Below are positions 30,949 through 40,579 of a stretch of DNA of 64,000 nt, one piece after another. Positions within the stretch are counted from its first letter, which is position 1, and the number at the start of each line of letters is the position of its first letter. This stretch comes from Prevotella sp. (GTDB lineage: Bacteria > Bacteroidota > Bacteroidia > Bacteroidales > Bacteroidaceae): positions 1 through 64,000 of the forward strand of contig JAEEXN010000005.1 in the NCBI GenBank assembly GCA_016291595.1, in the 5' to 3' direction. The notes beneath the pieces are model-generated. The model was not told where the DNA came from and ran no database searches. It was given only the letters and a program-made list of their open reading frames with translations. A program made the translations under genes and the position numbers.

Positions 30949-32301
30949 ATGAAACAAATAATGAATCTATTAGCAATCCTTTGGTCGTTGTTTGCTATAA
31001 CAGCATGTGGCGGCAGTGACGATGGTGGAAGCGGCTCATCATCACCTTCTACTATCACCATTACTGTTTCACCAGAAAGCATCAGTAGTCCTGCAACGGG
31101 TGGGAGTTACACAGTCAATGTAAACACTACAGGTGTGGAGTGGGGAGCTTATCCGGATTCAGAGTGGATCAAGACAACCGTCACCGGCTCGAATACGTCT
31201 AAAGGTAGCGTGTCAGTAACTATCAGTGCGAATACGAGTACTACTCAACGCACTGGTACTATTATGATACAGTCGGGCACTGGCCGGAAAACAATCAATA
31301 TTACCCAGGATGCACCACTGCAAGTGTCGGAGGAAAAAGTATATACGTCTTCAAAAGGTGAGACAATAGATGTGGAAGTTACCAGCTCGTCAGAATGGAC
31401 GGCAACAGCCAGCGATTCCTGGATAACAACGAAGAAGAATGGTTCTACCTTGTCTATCACCACGTCGGCCAATGATGCTCAAAAGGAGCGCACAGGCAAA
31501 GTAACGGTACAGACTGCTGTGGAGAGCAAAGAAATCTCTGTTGTCCAGGCATCAGCAGAAGATCGTGAAATCGTTGCTCCTGATGGCTATCGTCTGGTAT
31601 GGCACGACGAGTTCAGCGAAGGCACCACACTTAATAGCGACTGGACCCATGAGGTTCAGAACTCAGGCTGGGTGAATCACGAGCTGCAGAACTATCGCAA
31701 TGGAACAGCAGACGGGAAACGGGTGACAGAACTCGTAGACGGTCGTTTGCATATCAACTGCTTCAAGGGCAGCGACGGCAAGATATACTCTGGCCGTGTC
31801 TATGCCAAGGTGAAGCAAGGATGGACCTACGGATATATCGAGGCATCTATCAAGTTACCGAAAGGCAAGGGCACATGGCCCGCATTCTGGATGATGCCTG
31901 TTAATTTCCGTTCTTGGCCTGCCGACGGTGAAATCGACATCATGGAAGAGGTGGGCTATCATCCCGATTATGTATCGTCAAGTCTGCATGCCAATGCCCA
32001 TGTACACTCTAACGGCACTCAGGTGACCCACGAGATGTACTGTAAGGGAGCTGAGGGCGAGTTCCACAAGTATGCTATTGAGTGGACTCACGAGAAAATC
32101 ACGACCTTTGTCGATGGTAAGGTGCAACTCACATATGCTAATCGCAACCTTGGTCGCGACGACTGGCCCTACGATGATCCGTTCTATGTCATACTCAACC
32201 TCGCCTGGGGTGGTGATTGGGGTGGTGCCCAGGGTGTCGATGAGTCGAAGCTGCCCGTGACAATGGAGGTGGACTACGTCAGAGTCTTCCAAAAGAAGTA
32301 A
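30949..32301 (+). CDS. GH16 endo-beta-glucanase with two N-terminal BACON domains
   Basis: Two BACON repeats (WIKTTVTGSNTSKGSVSVTISANTSTTQRTGTIMI; SDSWITTKKNGSTLSITTSANDAQKERTGKVTV); catalytic DGEIDIMEEVGYHPD. Confidence 0.95.
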   Translation: MKQIMNLLAILWSLFAITACGGSDDGGSGSSSPSTITITVSPESISSPATGGSYTVNVNTTGVEWGAYPDSEWIKTTVTGSNTSKGSVSVTISANTSTTQRTGTIMIQSGTGRKTINITQDAPLQVSEEKVYTSSKGETIDVEVTSSSEWTATASDSWITTKKNGSTLSITTSANDAQKERTGKVTVQTAVESKEISVVQASAEDREIVAPDGYRLVWHDEFSEGTTLNSDWTHEVQNSGWVNHELQNYRNGTADGKRVTELVDGRLHINCFKGSDGKIYSGRVYAKVKQGWTYGYIEASIKLPKGKGTWPAFWMMPVNFRSWPADGEIDIMEEVGYHPDYVSSSLHANAHVHSNGTQVTHEMYCKGAEGEFHKYAIEWTHEKITTFVDGKVQLTYANRNLGRDDWPYDDPFYVILNLAWGGDWGGAQGVDESKLPVTMEVDYVRVFQKK

Positions 32302-32349
32302 ACGTATTGTTTGTTCTAAATACAGTGAGTCTCTAAATACAAAAAAAGA

Positions 32350-33594
32350 ATGATGAAGAGGCAGATGATTGTTCTCGCAGCTTTGCTTTTGGCTGTCTTT
32401 ACCATGCCAGTAGAGGCACGCAACTCGAAGTTCGTTACGGTTCAGGGAACCAATCTTATTCAGCCCAATGGCGAGAAACTGTTCATTGTGGGCACTAATC
32501 TCGGCAACTGGCTGAATCCAGAAGGTTATATGTTCGGCTTCAGTCGTACCAACTCTGCATGGATGATCGACCTGATGTTCCGCGAAATGGTTGGACCCGA
32601 CGAAACTGCTGCTTTCTGGAAGGAGTTCAAGGACAACTATATTACGCGTAGTGATATTGACTTTATTGCCAGTACAGGTGCGAATACCATTCGTCTGCCT
32701 TTCAATTACAAGTTATTCACTAATGAGGACTATATGGGGCTCACCTCAGACCACGACGGATTTAAGCGTATTGACGACGTGGTGGCGTGGTGCCGTGCCA
32801 ACAGGCTCTATCTGATACTCGACATGCACGACTGTCCTGGTAGCCAGACGGGCGACAATATCGACGACGGATATGGCTATCCGTGGCTTTTCGAAAGCGA
32901 GAAGAGCCAGCAACTGTTCTGTGAAATCTGGCAGCGGATAGCTAAACGCTATAAGAACGAGACGGTGATTCTGGGCTATGAGCTGATGAATGAGCCGATA
33001 GCTCACTATTTTGAGAATAAGGATTTGTTGAATCAGAAACTGGAACCTCTCTACAAGTGTGCAGTGAAAGCTATCCGCGAGGTGGATAAAAACCACGTTA
33101 TTCTTCTGGGTGGTGCCCGTTGGAACAGTGATTTCTTCATGTTCTCTGACTGGAAGTTCGACAAAAACATCATGTACACCTGCCATCGCTATGGCGGAGA
33201 AGCCACAAAGGAGGCCATCAGAGACTATATAGACTTCCGCGACAAGACAGGACTGCCTATGTACATGGGCGAGATAGGCCACAATAGCAACAAATGGCAT
33301 GCCGATTTCGTGCGAGTGATGAAAGAGAATAATATCGGCTATACGTTTTGGCCTTATAAGAAACTTGACAACTCGTGCATGATGGGTATTCAGCGGCCTG
33401 CAGAATGGGACAGCGTTATTGTGAAATATTCCGAGACCGACCGCAGTACCTATAAAGACTTCCGCGAAAAACGCCCCGACCAGCAAAAAGCCCTGAAACT
33501 GATGAAGGAATTCCTCAACAACTGTCGTTTTGAGAACTGTAAGCCTCAGACTGATTATATCAAGTCGATGGGACTAAATTGCGATAATAGATAA
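32350..33594 (+). CDS. GH5 (cellulase-fold) glycoside hydrolase
   Basis: FIVGTNLGNWLNPEG; ASTGANTIRLPFNYKLF; VILGYELMNEPIAHYF; GLPMYMGEIGHNS; IGYTFWPYKKLD. Confidence 0.92.
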   Translation: MMKRQMIVLAALLLAVFTMPVEARNSKFVTVQGTNLIQPNGEKLFIVGTNLGNWLNPEGYMFGFSRTNSAWMIDLMFREMVGPDETAAFWKEFKDNYITRSDIDFIASTGANTIRLPFNYKLFTNEDYMGLTSDHDGFKRIDDVVAWCRANRLYLILDMHDCPGSQTGDNIDDGYGYPWLFESEKSQQLFCEIWQRIAKRYKNETVILGYELMNEPIAHYFENKDLLNQKLEPLYKCAVKAIREVDKNHVILLGGARWNSDFFMFSDWKFDKNIMYTCHRYGGEATKEAIRDYIDFRDKTGLPMYMGEIGHNSNKWHADFVRVMKENNIGYTFWPYKKLDNSCMMGIQRPAEWDSVIVKYSETDRSTYKDFREKRPDQQKALKLMKEFLNNCRFENCKPQTDYIKSMGLNCDNR

Positions 33595-33610
33595 TTAATT
33601 AGATATATTA

Positions 33611-35884
33611 ATGATGAAACAAAAAATATTCACTTTCTGTTTGTCCTTGGCAGTTGTCGTTGCTGCTCATGCCCAGTCGAAGCCTGTTTATCTTGACAAC
33701 AGTAAACCCGTAGAGCAGCGCATCGAGGATGCCCTCAAGCGAATGACGCTTGACGAGAAGATTGCTGTTATTCACGCACAAAGTAAGTTTTCCTCAGCAG
33801 GAGTAAAAAGATTAGGTTTCAAGGATTTCTGGACTGATGACGGCCCTCATGGTGTGCGTCCCGATGTCTTATGGGATGAGTGGGAACAGGCTGGACAGAC
33901 CAACGACTCGTGTGTGGCCTTTCCTGCACTCACCTGTCTTGCTGCCACATGGAATCCTCAGATGGCACGGCTCTATGGAGTGAGCCTTGGCGAGGAAGCG
34001 CTCTATCGTGGGAAAAACATGATTCTCGGCCCCGGTGTCAATATATATCGTACTCCGCTCGGAGGCCGCAATTTCGAGTACATGGGTGAGGACCCGTGGC
34101 TGGCTTCCAGGATGGTAGTTCCATATATTCAGGGACTTCAGTCGAATGGTGTGGCCGCCTGCGTGAAGCATTATGCCCTGAACAACGATGAGAACTATCG
34201 TCATCAGGTGAATGTCATCGTTGATGACCGTACGCTTTACGAGATTTATCTGCCTGCCTTTAAGGCCGCTATTGAGGAGGGAAAGGCATGGGGAATCATG
34301 GGCGCCTACAACCTTTATCAGAATCAACACAACTGCCATAATGCCACAATGTTGAACCGAATACTTAAGGGCGAATGGGCCTTCGACGGTGTCGTAGTGA
34401 GCGACTGGGGAGGTGCTCACAATACCGATGAGGCTGTACGCAACGGACTCGATATGGAGTTCGGTACTTGGACGGATGGACTGACCATGGGTGCCACCAA
34501 TGCCTACGACAATTACTATTTGGCCAATGCCTATAAAAAGGGAATCATTGAAGGCAAATATACCACTAAGGAATTGGATGACAAAGTGCGTCGTGTGCTA
34601 CGCTTGTTCTATCGCACCACGATGAATGGCCAGAGCCGTGTGGGTTTCCTCTGTTCTGAAAGCCATTACGAGACCGCCCGTCGCATCGCACAAGAAGGTA
34701 TTGTACTCCTGAAAAATGATGTGCCTGGCGTATCGAAGAAGAAAGGTGGAACGAAGTTGCTGCCCATTGATGCAACGAAGGCCAAACGGGTGCTCGTGGT
34801 CGGCGAGAATGCCATGAAGATGATGACTGTTGGAGGTGGCTCCTCGTCGCTGAAAGTACAGCGTGAGATTCTTCCGTTCGACGGACTGCGCGAGAAGCTT
34901 ATCAGTGTTAATCCGCAGATTACAGTCGACTACGCCCGCGGCTATGTCGGAGATACCGTCCAAAGCTACAACGGTGTGACCGTAGGTCGCAGTCTTTATG
35001 ACATTCGCCCTGCTGAGGAGTTGACCAGAGAGACCGTTGAGAAAGCAAAGAACGCCGATTATGTTGTATTCTTTGGAGGTTTGAACAAAAGCAATTTCCA
35101 GGATTGTGAGGGCCATGATCGTAAGGAATACGGACTTCCCTACCACCAGAACGAACTCATTGAGGCATTGGTGAAGGTTAATCCGAGACTGATTTACGTG
35201 AATATCTCTGGTAATGCAGTGGAAATGCCTTGGAAGGATAAGGTTGCCGCCATCGTTCAAGGCTGGTTCATCGGCTCTGAGGCCGGCCACGCATTGGCAG
35301 ATATCCTCACGGGAGAAGCCAACCCCAGTGGTAAGTTGCCGTTCACTTGGTGGACTACATTGAACGATGTCCCTGCCCATCGTCTGAATGCTTTCCCCGG
35401 TGAGTGGCGGGCAGATAAGAAGATTATAGACGAGGAATACAAGGAAGGACTGTTTGTTGGCTATCGTGGCGTTGACAAGTACAAGACGAAACCAGCCTTT
35501 GCTTTTGGCCATGGGCTGAGCTACACCACATTCAAGTTGGGTAAGGCCATAGCAGATAAGAAAACCATGACCGCAGACGAGCAGATATCCTTTACCGTCA
35601 GTGTGACCAACACCGGCACTTGTGCAGGCGCAGAGGTCGTACAGCTTTATGTCAGTGATCTTAAGTCTTCTCTGCCGCGTCCGCTGAAAGAACTGAAGGG
35701 ATTCCAAAAAGTGATGCTGCAACCCGGCGAGACTCGAAATGTAACCATCACCATCGGCAAGGACGCTCTAAGTTTCTTTGATGATACCAAGCATGCGTGG
35801 ACAGCAGAGCCGGGCGATTTCGAGGCACTCATCGGAACAGCTTCCGACTGTATTAGCTCGAAAGTGAAGTTCACCCTTCAATAA
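33611..35884 (+). CDS. GH3 beta-glucosidase with fibronectin III-like C-terminus
   Basis: RIEDALKRMTLDEKIAVIH; KHYALNNDENYRHQVNVIVDDRTLYEIYLPAFKAAIEEGKAWGIMGAYNLYQ; GVVVSDWGGAH; SGKLPFTWW; FAFGHGLSYTTF. Confidence 0.96.
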   Translation: MMKQKIFTFCLSLAVVVAAHAQSKPVYLDNSKPVEQRIEDALKRMTLDEKIAVIHAQSKFSSAGVKRLGFKDFWTDDGPHGVRPDVLWDEWEQAGQTNDSCVAFPALTCLAATWNPQMARLYGVSLGEEALYRGKNMILGPGVNIYRTPLGGRNFEYMGEDPWLASRMVVPYIQGLQSNGVAACVKHYALNNDENYRHQVNVIVDDRTLYEIYLPAFKAAIEEGKAWGIMGAYNLYQNQHNCHNATMLNRILKGEWAFDGVVVSDWGGAHNTDEAVRNGLDMEFGTWTDGLTMGATNAYDNYYLANAYKKGIIEGKYTTKELDDKVRRVLRLFYRTTMNGQSRVGFLCSESHYETARRIAQEGIVLLKNDVPGVSKKKGGTKLLPIDATKAKRVLVVGENAMKMMTVGGGSSSLKVQREILPFDGLREKLISVNPQITVDYARGYVGDTVQSYNGVTVGRSLYDIRPAEELTRETVEKAKNADYVVFFGGLNKSNFQDCEGHDRKEYGLPYHQNELIEALVKVNPRLIYVNISGNAVEMPWKDKVAAIVQGWFIGSEAGHALADILTGEANPSGKLPFTWWTTLNDVPAHRLNAFPGEWRADKKIIDEEYKEGLFVGYRGVDKYKTKPAFAFGHGLSYTTFKLGKAIADKKTMTADEQISFTVSVTNTGTCAGAEVVQLYVSDLKSSLPRPLKELKGFQKVMLQPGETRNVTITIGKDALSFFDDTKHAWTAEPGDFEALIGTASDCISSKVKFTLQ

Positions 35885-35984
35885 ATAGAAGGTTTTGTTA
35901 ATAGATTAATACATAGTTAGCATTCTCTCTTATAGTTATTTATTAAGTTTTAGAAAACGCTTGAATAGTTTTAGTAAAGAGTGG

Positions 35985-36019
35985 AACGGGTTCGTCGTGA
36001 GACAAACCCGTTTTTTTAT
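35985..36019 (+). terminator. Terminator at the end of the PUL operon
   Basis: AACGGGTT-cgtcgtgagaca-AACCCGTTttttt. Confidence 0.88.
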
Positions 36020-36098
36020 ATAAAAACGCTTGTGTTTGCTTTTTTTTTATTATCTTTGTTTCGGATTTTGAATAACTAGCTAAGAGAAAGACGATACT

Positions 36099-37775
36099 AT
36101 GCTAAATAAGTTGTGCACATTATTATATTTCCTGTTATTATGCACGTCCGTTGCGTCGGCAGACAACTTGTCGTTTGACAAGCATTTGTCGATGTTGGAC
36201 AGTATGGTGGCTGCCTCGCCGGAGATAGTGGCTGCCTACGAAAAGAACATCAAGGATTTGAAAGGACTATTGGCGAATGCCGCCGATGACAAGTCGAAAT
36301 ATGTTTATTGTTACCAGCTCTATGAGCGATATAAAGCATTCGTCAATGATTCGGCTATCTATTATCTTCAACAGTGTATTGGTATATTGGAGCAGATGGG
36401 TGACAGGCAGCAGGCTGACCTGTGTCGTGCGCGGTTGGCTTTCCAGTGTTCGTCGACAGGTATGTTTTATGAGGCAATCGACATTCTGCAACAGATTGAC
36501 AAGTCACACCTCAGCAAGGAGGGACTGATAGCCTACTATAAGGCGTACCGCCATGTGTATGGGGAACTCGGGTTTTATACACGATTGCCCAATCTGCAAC
36601 AACATTATTATGCGAAGAGCGGCGAGTATGAGAAGTTGCTGTTTGCTACGGCTCCTGCCGACAATGATGTGGTGTTGCAGTATCAAGAAGTGGATGCGCT
36701 GAATGAAGAGCGTCTGGATGAGGCTCTCCACTATAACGACCAGCGCATGAAAGCAGCCCCGAAAGGCTCGCATCAGTATGCAATAGTGTCATTTTACCGG
36801 TATTTGGATTTCAGGCGTGCCAATCGTAATGATAGTGCAGCCTACTGGCTGCTGGAGTCAGCTATAAGTGATGTGAAGAATGCGGTAATGGACCAAGGCT
36901 CAATGTGGGAACTGGCCAATTTTTTGCAGAGCGAGGGGAATATTAAGCAGTCGTATCGTTACATTAGTTTTGCAAGCGACTGCGCCAACCGCTTCGGAAC
37001 TCGGGTCAGAAACTGGCAGATTGCGCCAATTCTATCCACTATCGATAAGAACTATCAGGCACAATCGCGCCAGAGCAACCGGCAGTTGCGGTGGCTGTTA
37101 GGGGGTATCAGTGCGCTTACCTTATTGGTGCTTGCCTCGTTGTTGTTTGTCACTCGTCAGCGGAAGCAGCTGGCTGTAGCTCACAACCAACTGAATCAGA
37201 GCAACCAGGAACTGTCGAAGGTGAACATGCAATTGTTTGATTCCAACGAGCAGTTATCGGAACTGAACAAACAGTTGTCTACGCTGAACGTACATCTCAC
37301 CGAAAGCAACCGTGTGAAAGAAGAGTATGTCGGCCGATTCCTACAGTTGTGCTCGCTCTACATTGACAAGATGGACACGATGCGCAAGACCGTGAATAAG
37401 AAGATCAAGAGCCACGACTACGAAGAACTGTATAACATGACGAGGTCGCAAGAGCTGAAAGACAAGGAGTTGGAGGAACTCTACGAGAGTTTCGACTCGG
37501 CCTTTCTGCATTTGTTTCCCAACTTTGTTGACGATTTTAACGCACTGCTGCGTCCTGAGGAGCGTATTGTACAGACTGGGAAAGAGCGTCTGAACACAGG
37601 CATCCGCATTTTTGCCCTCATCCGTCTGGGCATTGACGACAGTTCGAAGATTGCTGAGTTCCTGCACTATTCGGTGAATACCATCTATAATTATCGTGCT
37701 CGCATTAAAAACGGAGCCATCAGCGATCGTGAGAATTTCGAGCGGCACGTAAAAGAGATAGGAATGCCCAAATGA
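36099..37775 (+). CDS. DUF6377-type membrane regulator (TPR-like region, one TM, coiled coil, C-terminal HTH)
   Basis: Signal peptide; TPR-like repeats; TM LLGGISALTLLVLASLLFV; coiled coil NQLNQSNQELSKVNMQLFDSNEQLSELNKQL; C-terminal IFALIRLGIDDSSKIAEFLHYSVNTIYNYRARIKN. Confidence 0.85.
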   Translation: MLNKLCTLLYFLLLCTSVASADNLSFDKHLSMLDSMVAASPEIVAAYEKNIKDLKGLLANAADDKSKYVYCYQLYERYKAFVNDSAIYYLQQCIGILEQMGDRQQADLCRARLAFQCSSTGMFYEAIDILQQIDKSHLSKEGLIAYYKAYRHVYGELGFYTRLPNLQQHYYAKSGEYEKLLFATAPADNDVVLQYQEVDALNEERLDEALHYNDQRMKAAPKGSHQYAIVSFYRYLDFRRANRNDSAAYWLLESAISDVKNAVMDQGSMWELANFLQSEGNIKQSYRYISFASDCANRFGTRVRNWQIAPILSTIDKNYQAQSRQSNRQLRWLLGGISALTLLVLASLLFVTRQRKQLAVAHNQLNQSNQELSKVNMQLFDSNEQLSELNKQLSTLNVHLTESNRVKEEYVGRFLQLCSLYIDKMDTMRKTVNKKIKSHDYEELYNMTRSQELKDKELEELYESFDSAFLHLFPNFVDDFNALLRPEERIVQTGKERLNTGIRIFALIRLGIDDSSKIAEFLHYSVNTIYNYRARIKNGAISDRENFERHVKEIGMPK

Positions 37776-37998
37776 CATTAGGGTTTTGTCAAGTGCATTT
37801 TGCAATTTCTATTGTCATATTATACCAACCTGCTATGAAACAGAAAAAACTTCTGTCTGCAGCATTAAAAAATGTTGTCGGGTTTTGATATGCCAAATAA
37901 TTTCGCTAATTTTGCAGTCGTTACGGTTTTCGTACGGTGGCTTCCGGCCATCGGCAAAGAGATGAGATTATCATTAACACAATAAAAGAATAAGAATT

Positions 37999-39009
37999 AT
38001 GGTAAGTTACAAGAATTTAGGCCTCGTGAACACGAAGGAGATGTTTGCCCGTGCTATCAACGGCGGTTACGCTATTCCTGCATTTAACTTCAACAACATG
38101 GAGCAGCTGCAGGCTATCATCAAGGCTTCTTCTGATTTGAAGAGCCCCGTTATTCTGCAAGTATCGAAAGGTGCCCGCAATTATGCCAACCAGACCTTGC
38201 TGCAGTTTATGGCTCAGGGTGCCGTTGAGTATGCTAAGGAGTTGGGTTGCAAGCATCCCGAGATTGTGCTTCACCTTGACCACGGTGATTCTTTCGAGAC
38301 CTGCAAGAGCTGTGTAGACTTTGGTTTCTCTTCTGTGATGATCGACGGAAGCTCATTGCCCTATGAGGAGAATGTGGCTCTGACAAAGAAGGTTGTTGAG
38401 TATGCTCATCAGTTCGATGTTACCGTAGAGGGCGAGCTGGGCGTACTGGCAGGTGTAGAGGATGAGGTTCAGGCTGCTGAGTCTCACTATACAAAACCCG
38501 AGGAGGTGATTGATTTCGTAAGTCGTACGGGTGTTGACTCTCTGGCAATCTCTATTGGTACAAGTCATGGCGCTTACAAGTTCACACCAGAGCAGTGCAC
38601 ACGCGACCCGAAGACTGGTAAGTTGATTCCACCGCCATTGGCATTCGATGTGCTCGATGCTATCATGGTGAAACTTCCTGGCTTCCCCATCGTGCTCCAT
38701 GGTTCTTCTTCAGTTCCACAGGAGTATGTTGACATCATTAACCAATATGGTGGCAAACTGCCCGATGCAGTAGGTATTCCTGAGGAGCAGCTCCGCAAGG
38801 CTTCTAAGAGCGCTGTCTGCAAGATCAATATCGACTCTGACTCTCGTCTGGCCTTCACCGCTGCTGTTCGTAAGACTTTGGCTGAGAAGCCCGGTGAGTT
38901 CGACCCACGTAAGTACTGCGGTCCTGCACGCGACGAGATGGAGAAGATGTACAAGCACAAGATCATCGATGTGCTTGGCTCTGACAACAAGCTGGCTCAG
39001 CTCGACTAA
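37999..39009 (+). CDS. fba: Class II fructose-bisphosphate aldolase
   Basis: NGGYAIPAFNFNNMEQLQAI; HLDHGDSFETCKSCVDFGFSSVMIDGS; VEGELGVLAGVED; PIVLHGSSSVPQ. Confidence 0.96.
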   Translation: MVSYKNLGLVNTKEMFARAINGGYAIPAFNFNNMEQLQAIIKASSDLKSPVILQVSKGARNYANQTLLQFMAQGAVEYAKELGCKHPEIVLHLDHGDSFETCKSCVDFGFSSVMIDGSSLPYEENVALTKKVVEYAHQFDVTVEGELGVLAGVEDEVQAAESHYTKPEEVIDFVSRTGVDSLAISIGTSHGAYKFTPEQCTRDPKTGKLIPPPLAFDVLDAIMVKLPGFPIVLHGSSSVPQEYVDIINQYGGKLPDAVGIPEEQLRKASKSAVCKINIDSDSRLAFTAAVRKTLAEKPGEFDPRKYCGPARDEMEKMYKHKIIDVLGSDNKLAQLD

Positions 39010-39050
39010 TCAGCATTTATACGTTAAGTCATATCTTTGAAATGGAGGAA

Positions 39051-39085
39051 ACGGGAACCCGCACATGTGGGTTCTCGTTTTTTTG
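39051..39085 (+). terminator. Terminator downstream of fba
   Basis: AACGGGAACCC-gcacatgt-GGGTTCTCGTTttttt. Confidence 0.85.
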
Positions 39086-39424
39086 TTTCTCTGCTATGCA
39101 TTTAGCGAGCCTGTTAGCTAATGGGGAGGCATGCTTTAAACACGCTCGGTTTTGCCTCAATGCTCTCTGCAAAGAACAGGCGTGCTTTATTTCTTCTTCA
39201 GATTCTTGTTCAATCTGCATACCGCTTAGAACAAGCGGAGAGACACCAATCATAAAGACAGACCATACTTTTTTTAATCTAATCAGAAAAAGACCGCACG
39301 AAAAAGCGGTATAAGCGGCTGCTGAAATCACGATGTGCTCTACCTTCATTGAAATTAACTAGCCGTGCAAAGCAACGTGTTCTCCAGAACGTTTTTCTCC
39401 TCTGTGATATTTCTTTTGAATACA

Positions 39425-39456
39425 AAAAATGAAGAGTATCGCGATACTCTTCATTT
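39425..39456. terminator. Palindromic terminator downstream of the DUF4831 gene
   Basis: AAATGAAGAGTATCGCGATACTCTTCATTT. Confidence 0.85.
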
Positions 39457-39481
39457 CATTATCCTTTGAACTTGAATGTCG

Positions 39482-40516
39482 TTATTTCAATACATCTGTC
39501 TTGATGCTTTCCAGATTTCCTGTGGCAGGATTCAGCACGATGCTGGTCTGTAGTTTCTTGCTGAAAAGGTTACCATCCAACATCTCTATGTGGCCGAATT
39601 GGGCAGCATATATCTCATCGCTCAGTAGCGTCTGACCAGAATTCTGAATAGTCAGACGGATTTTTCCTGGCAGGTTCACGTAGATAGCCTCACCGTTCTT
39701 GTCCTTTTTTCCTGGCTCGGCTGCCACCTGAATGGTAGGAGTGGTCTTTAAATCCTCTACAGTCAAGTAGTAAGGCTCGCCCGAAAGGTCGTCTAAATCA
39801 GTCATACCGAAATGCTTTGAGAAGCGAAACAGCAGTTGCCGTTCTATAGCTTCCCGAGGAATCAGGGTGATTTCGTGCTCCAGCGTGTCACAGATTGTCG
39901 TACCCTCAAACAACTGCAGCAGAGCGGCTTCCTGTGTGTTCAGCTGCTTGAGCATGATGCGCAGTTGCTCACCGTCTTTCGGCATATAGTCGGCTTGTCC
40001 CTTTGCGAGCATGATTTTGCTCTCTCGGATATCGTAAATCTCCTGTGCAGTCAGCTCAGCCATCTTGGCTTTGCTTCCGGCTGAGAGAATTTCCTGATTC
40101 ATAAAGTCGCGGGAATTCAGCGTGGCAGGTTTCGGCGCAGCCACAAAATGAGTTGGCTTCTCTGTCTTGCGTGGTTCTGTGTTGATGGAGAGCAACACGC
40201 CGTCATCTGCCAGATTGACTGCCTGAATGTTACGTTTCGGGTCGGTTTTTGCGATATATTCCTTGTCGGGATCAGCCATGCCTTCAGTGCGCATCTGGGT
40301 GCTCAGAATGCGATAGGAGTTTACCGGCTCGCTACCTTGCGACATTTTGAGAAAGCGCTCGGAATACTGGTTGAACTCGCCGGGCGTATAAGTAGTTTTC
40401 TCGATGAGCAAAGTAAGTTTTACTACTGTGCGAGGCAGGTAGTATTTGGTCTCTTCCTGAGCCTGGGTAAGCATGGAGAAGCCCAGCAACAAGTATAATA
40501 AAATGATTTTTCGCAT
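39482..40516 (-). CDS. DUF4831-family secreted protein
   Basis: Signal peptide; YYLPRTVVKLTLLIEKTTYTPGEFNQYSERFL; typical Bacteroidetes DUF4831 layout. Confidence 0.7.
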   Translation of the reverse strand: MRKIILLYLLLGFSMLTQAQEETKYYLPRTVVKLTLLIEKTTYTPGEFNQYSERFLKMSQGSEPVNSYRILSTQMRTEGMADPDKEYIAKTDPKRNIQAVNLADDGVLLSINTEPRKTEKPTHFVAAPKPATLNSRDFMNQEILSAGSKAKMAELTAQEIYDIRESKIMLAKGQADYMPKDGEQLRIMLKQLNTQEAALLQLFEGTTICDTLEHEITLIPREAIERQLLFRFSKHFGMTDLDDLSGEPYYLTVEDLKTTPTIQVAAEPGKKDKNGEAIYVNLPGKIRLTIQNSGQTLLSDEIYAAQFGHIEMLDGNLFSKKLQTSIVLNPATGNLESIKTDVLK

Positions 40517-40579
40517 ATGATATGATCTTAACTCTAAACTCTAACTGTGAATAATGAACACTTATCTCTCCGTCATTCG

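Noticed and set aside
32746-33486. 246-aa minus-strand ORF
   Set aside because: Antisense to the GH5 gene.
34598-35722. 374-aa minus-strand ORF
   Set aside because: Antisense shadow of the GH3 gene, whose product is unambiguous; no domain-like features.
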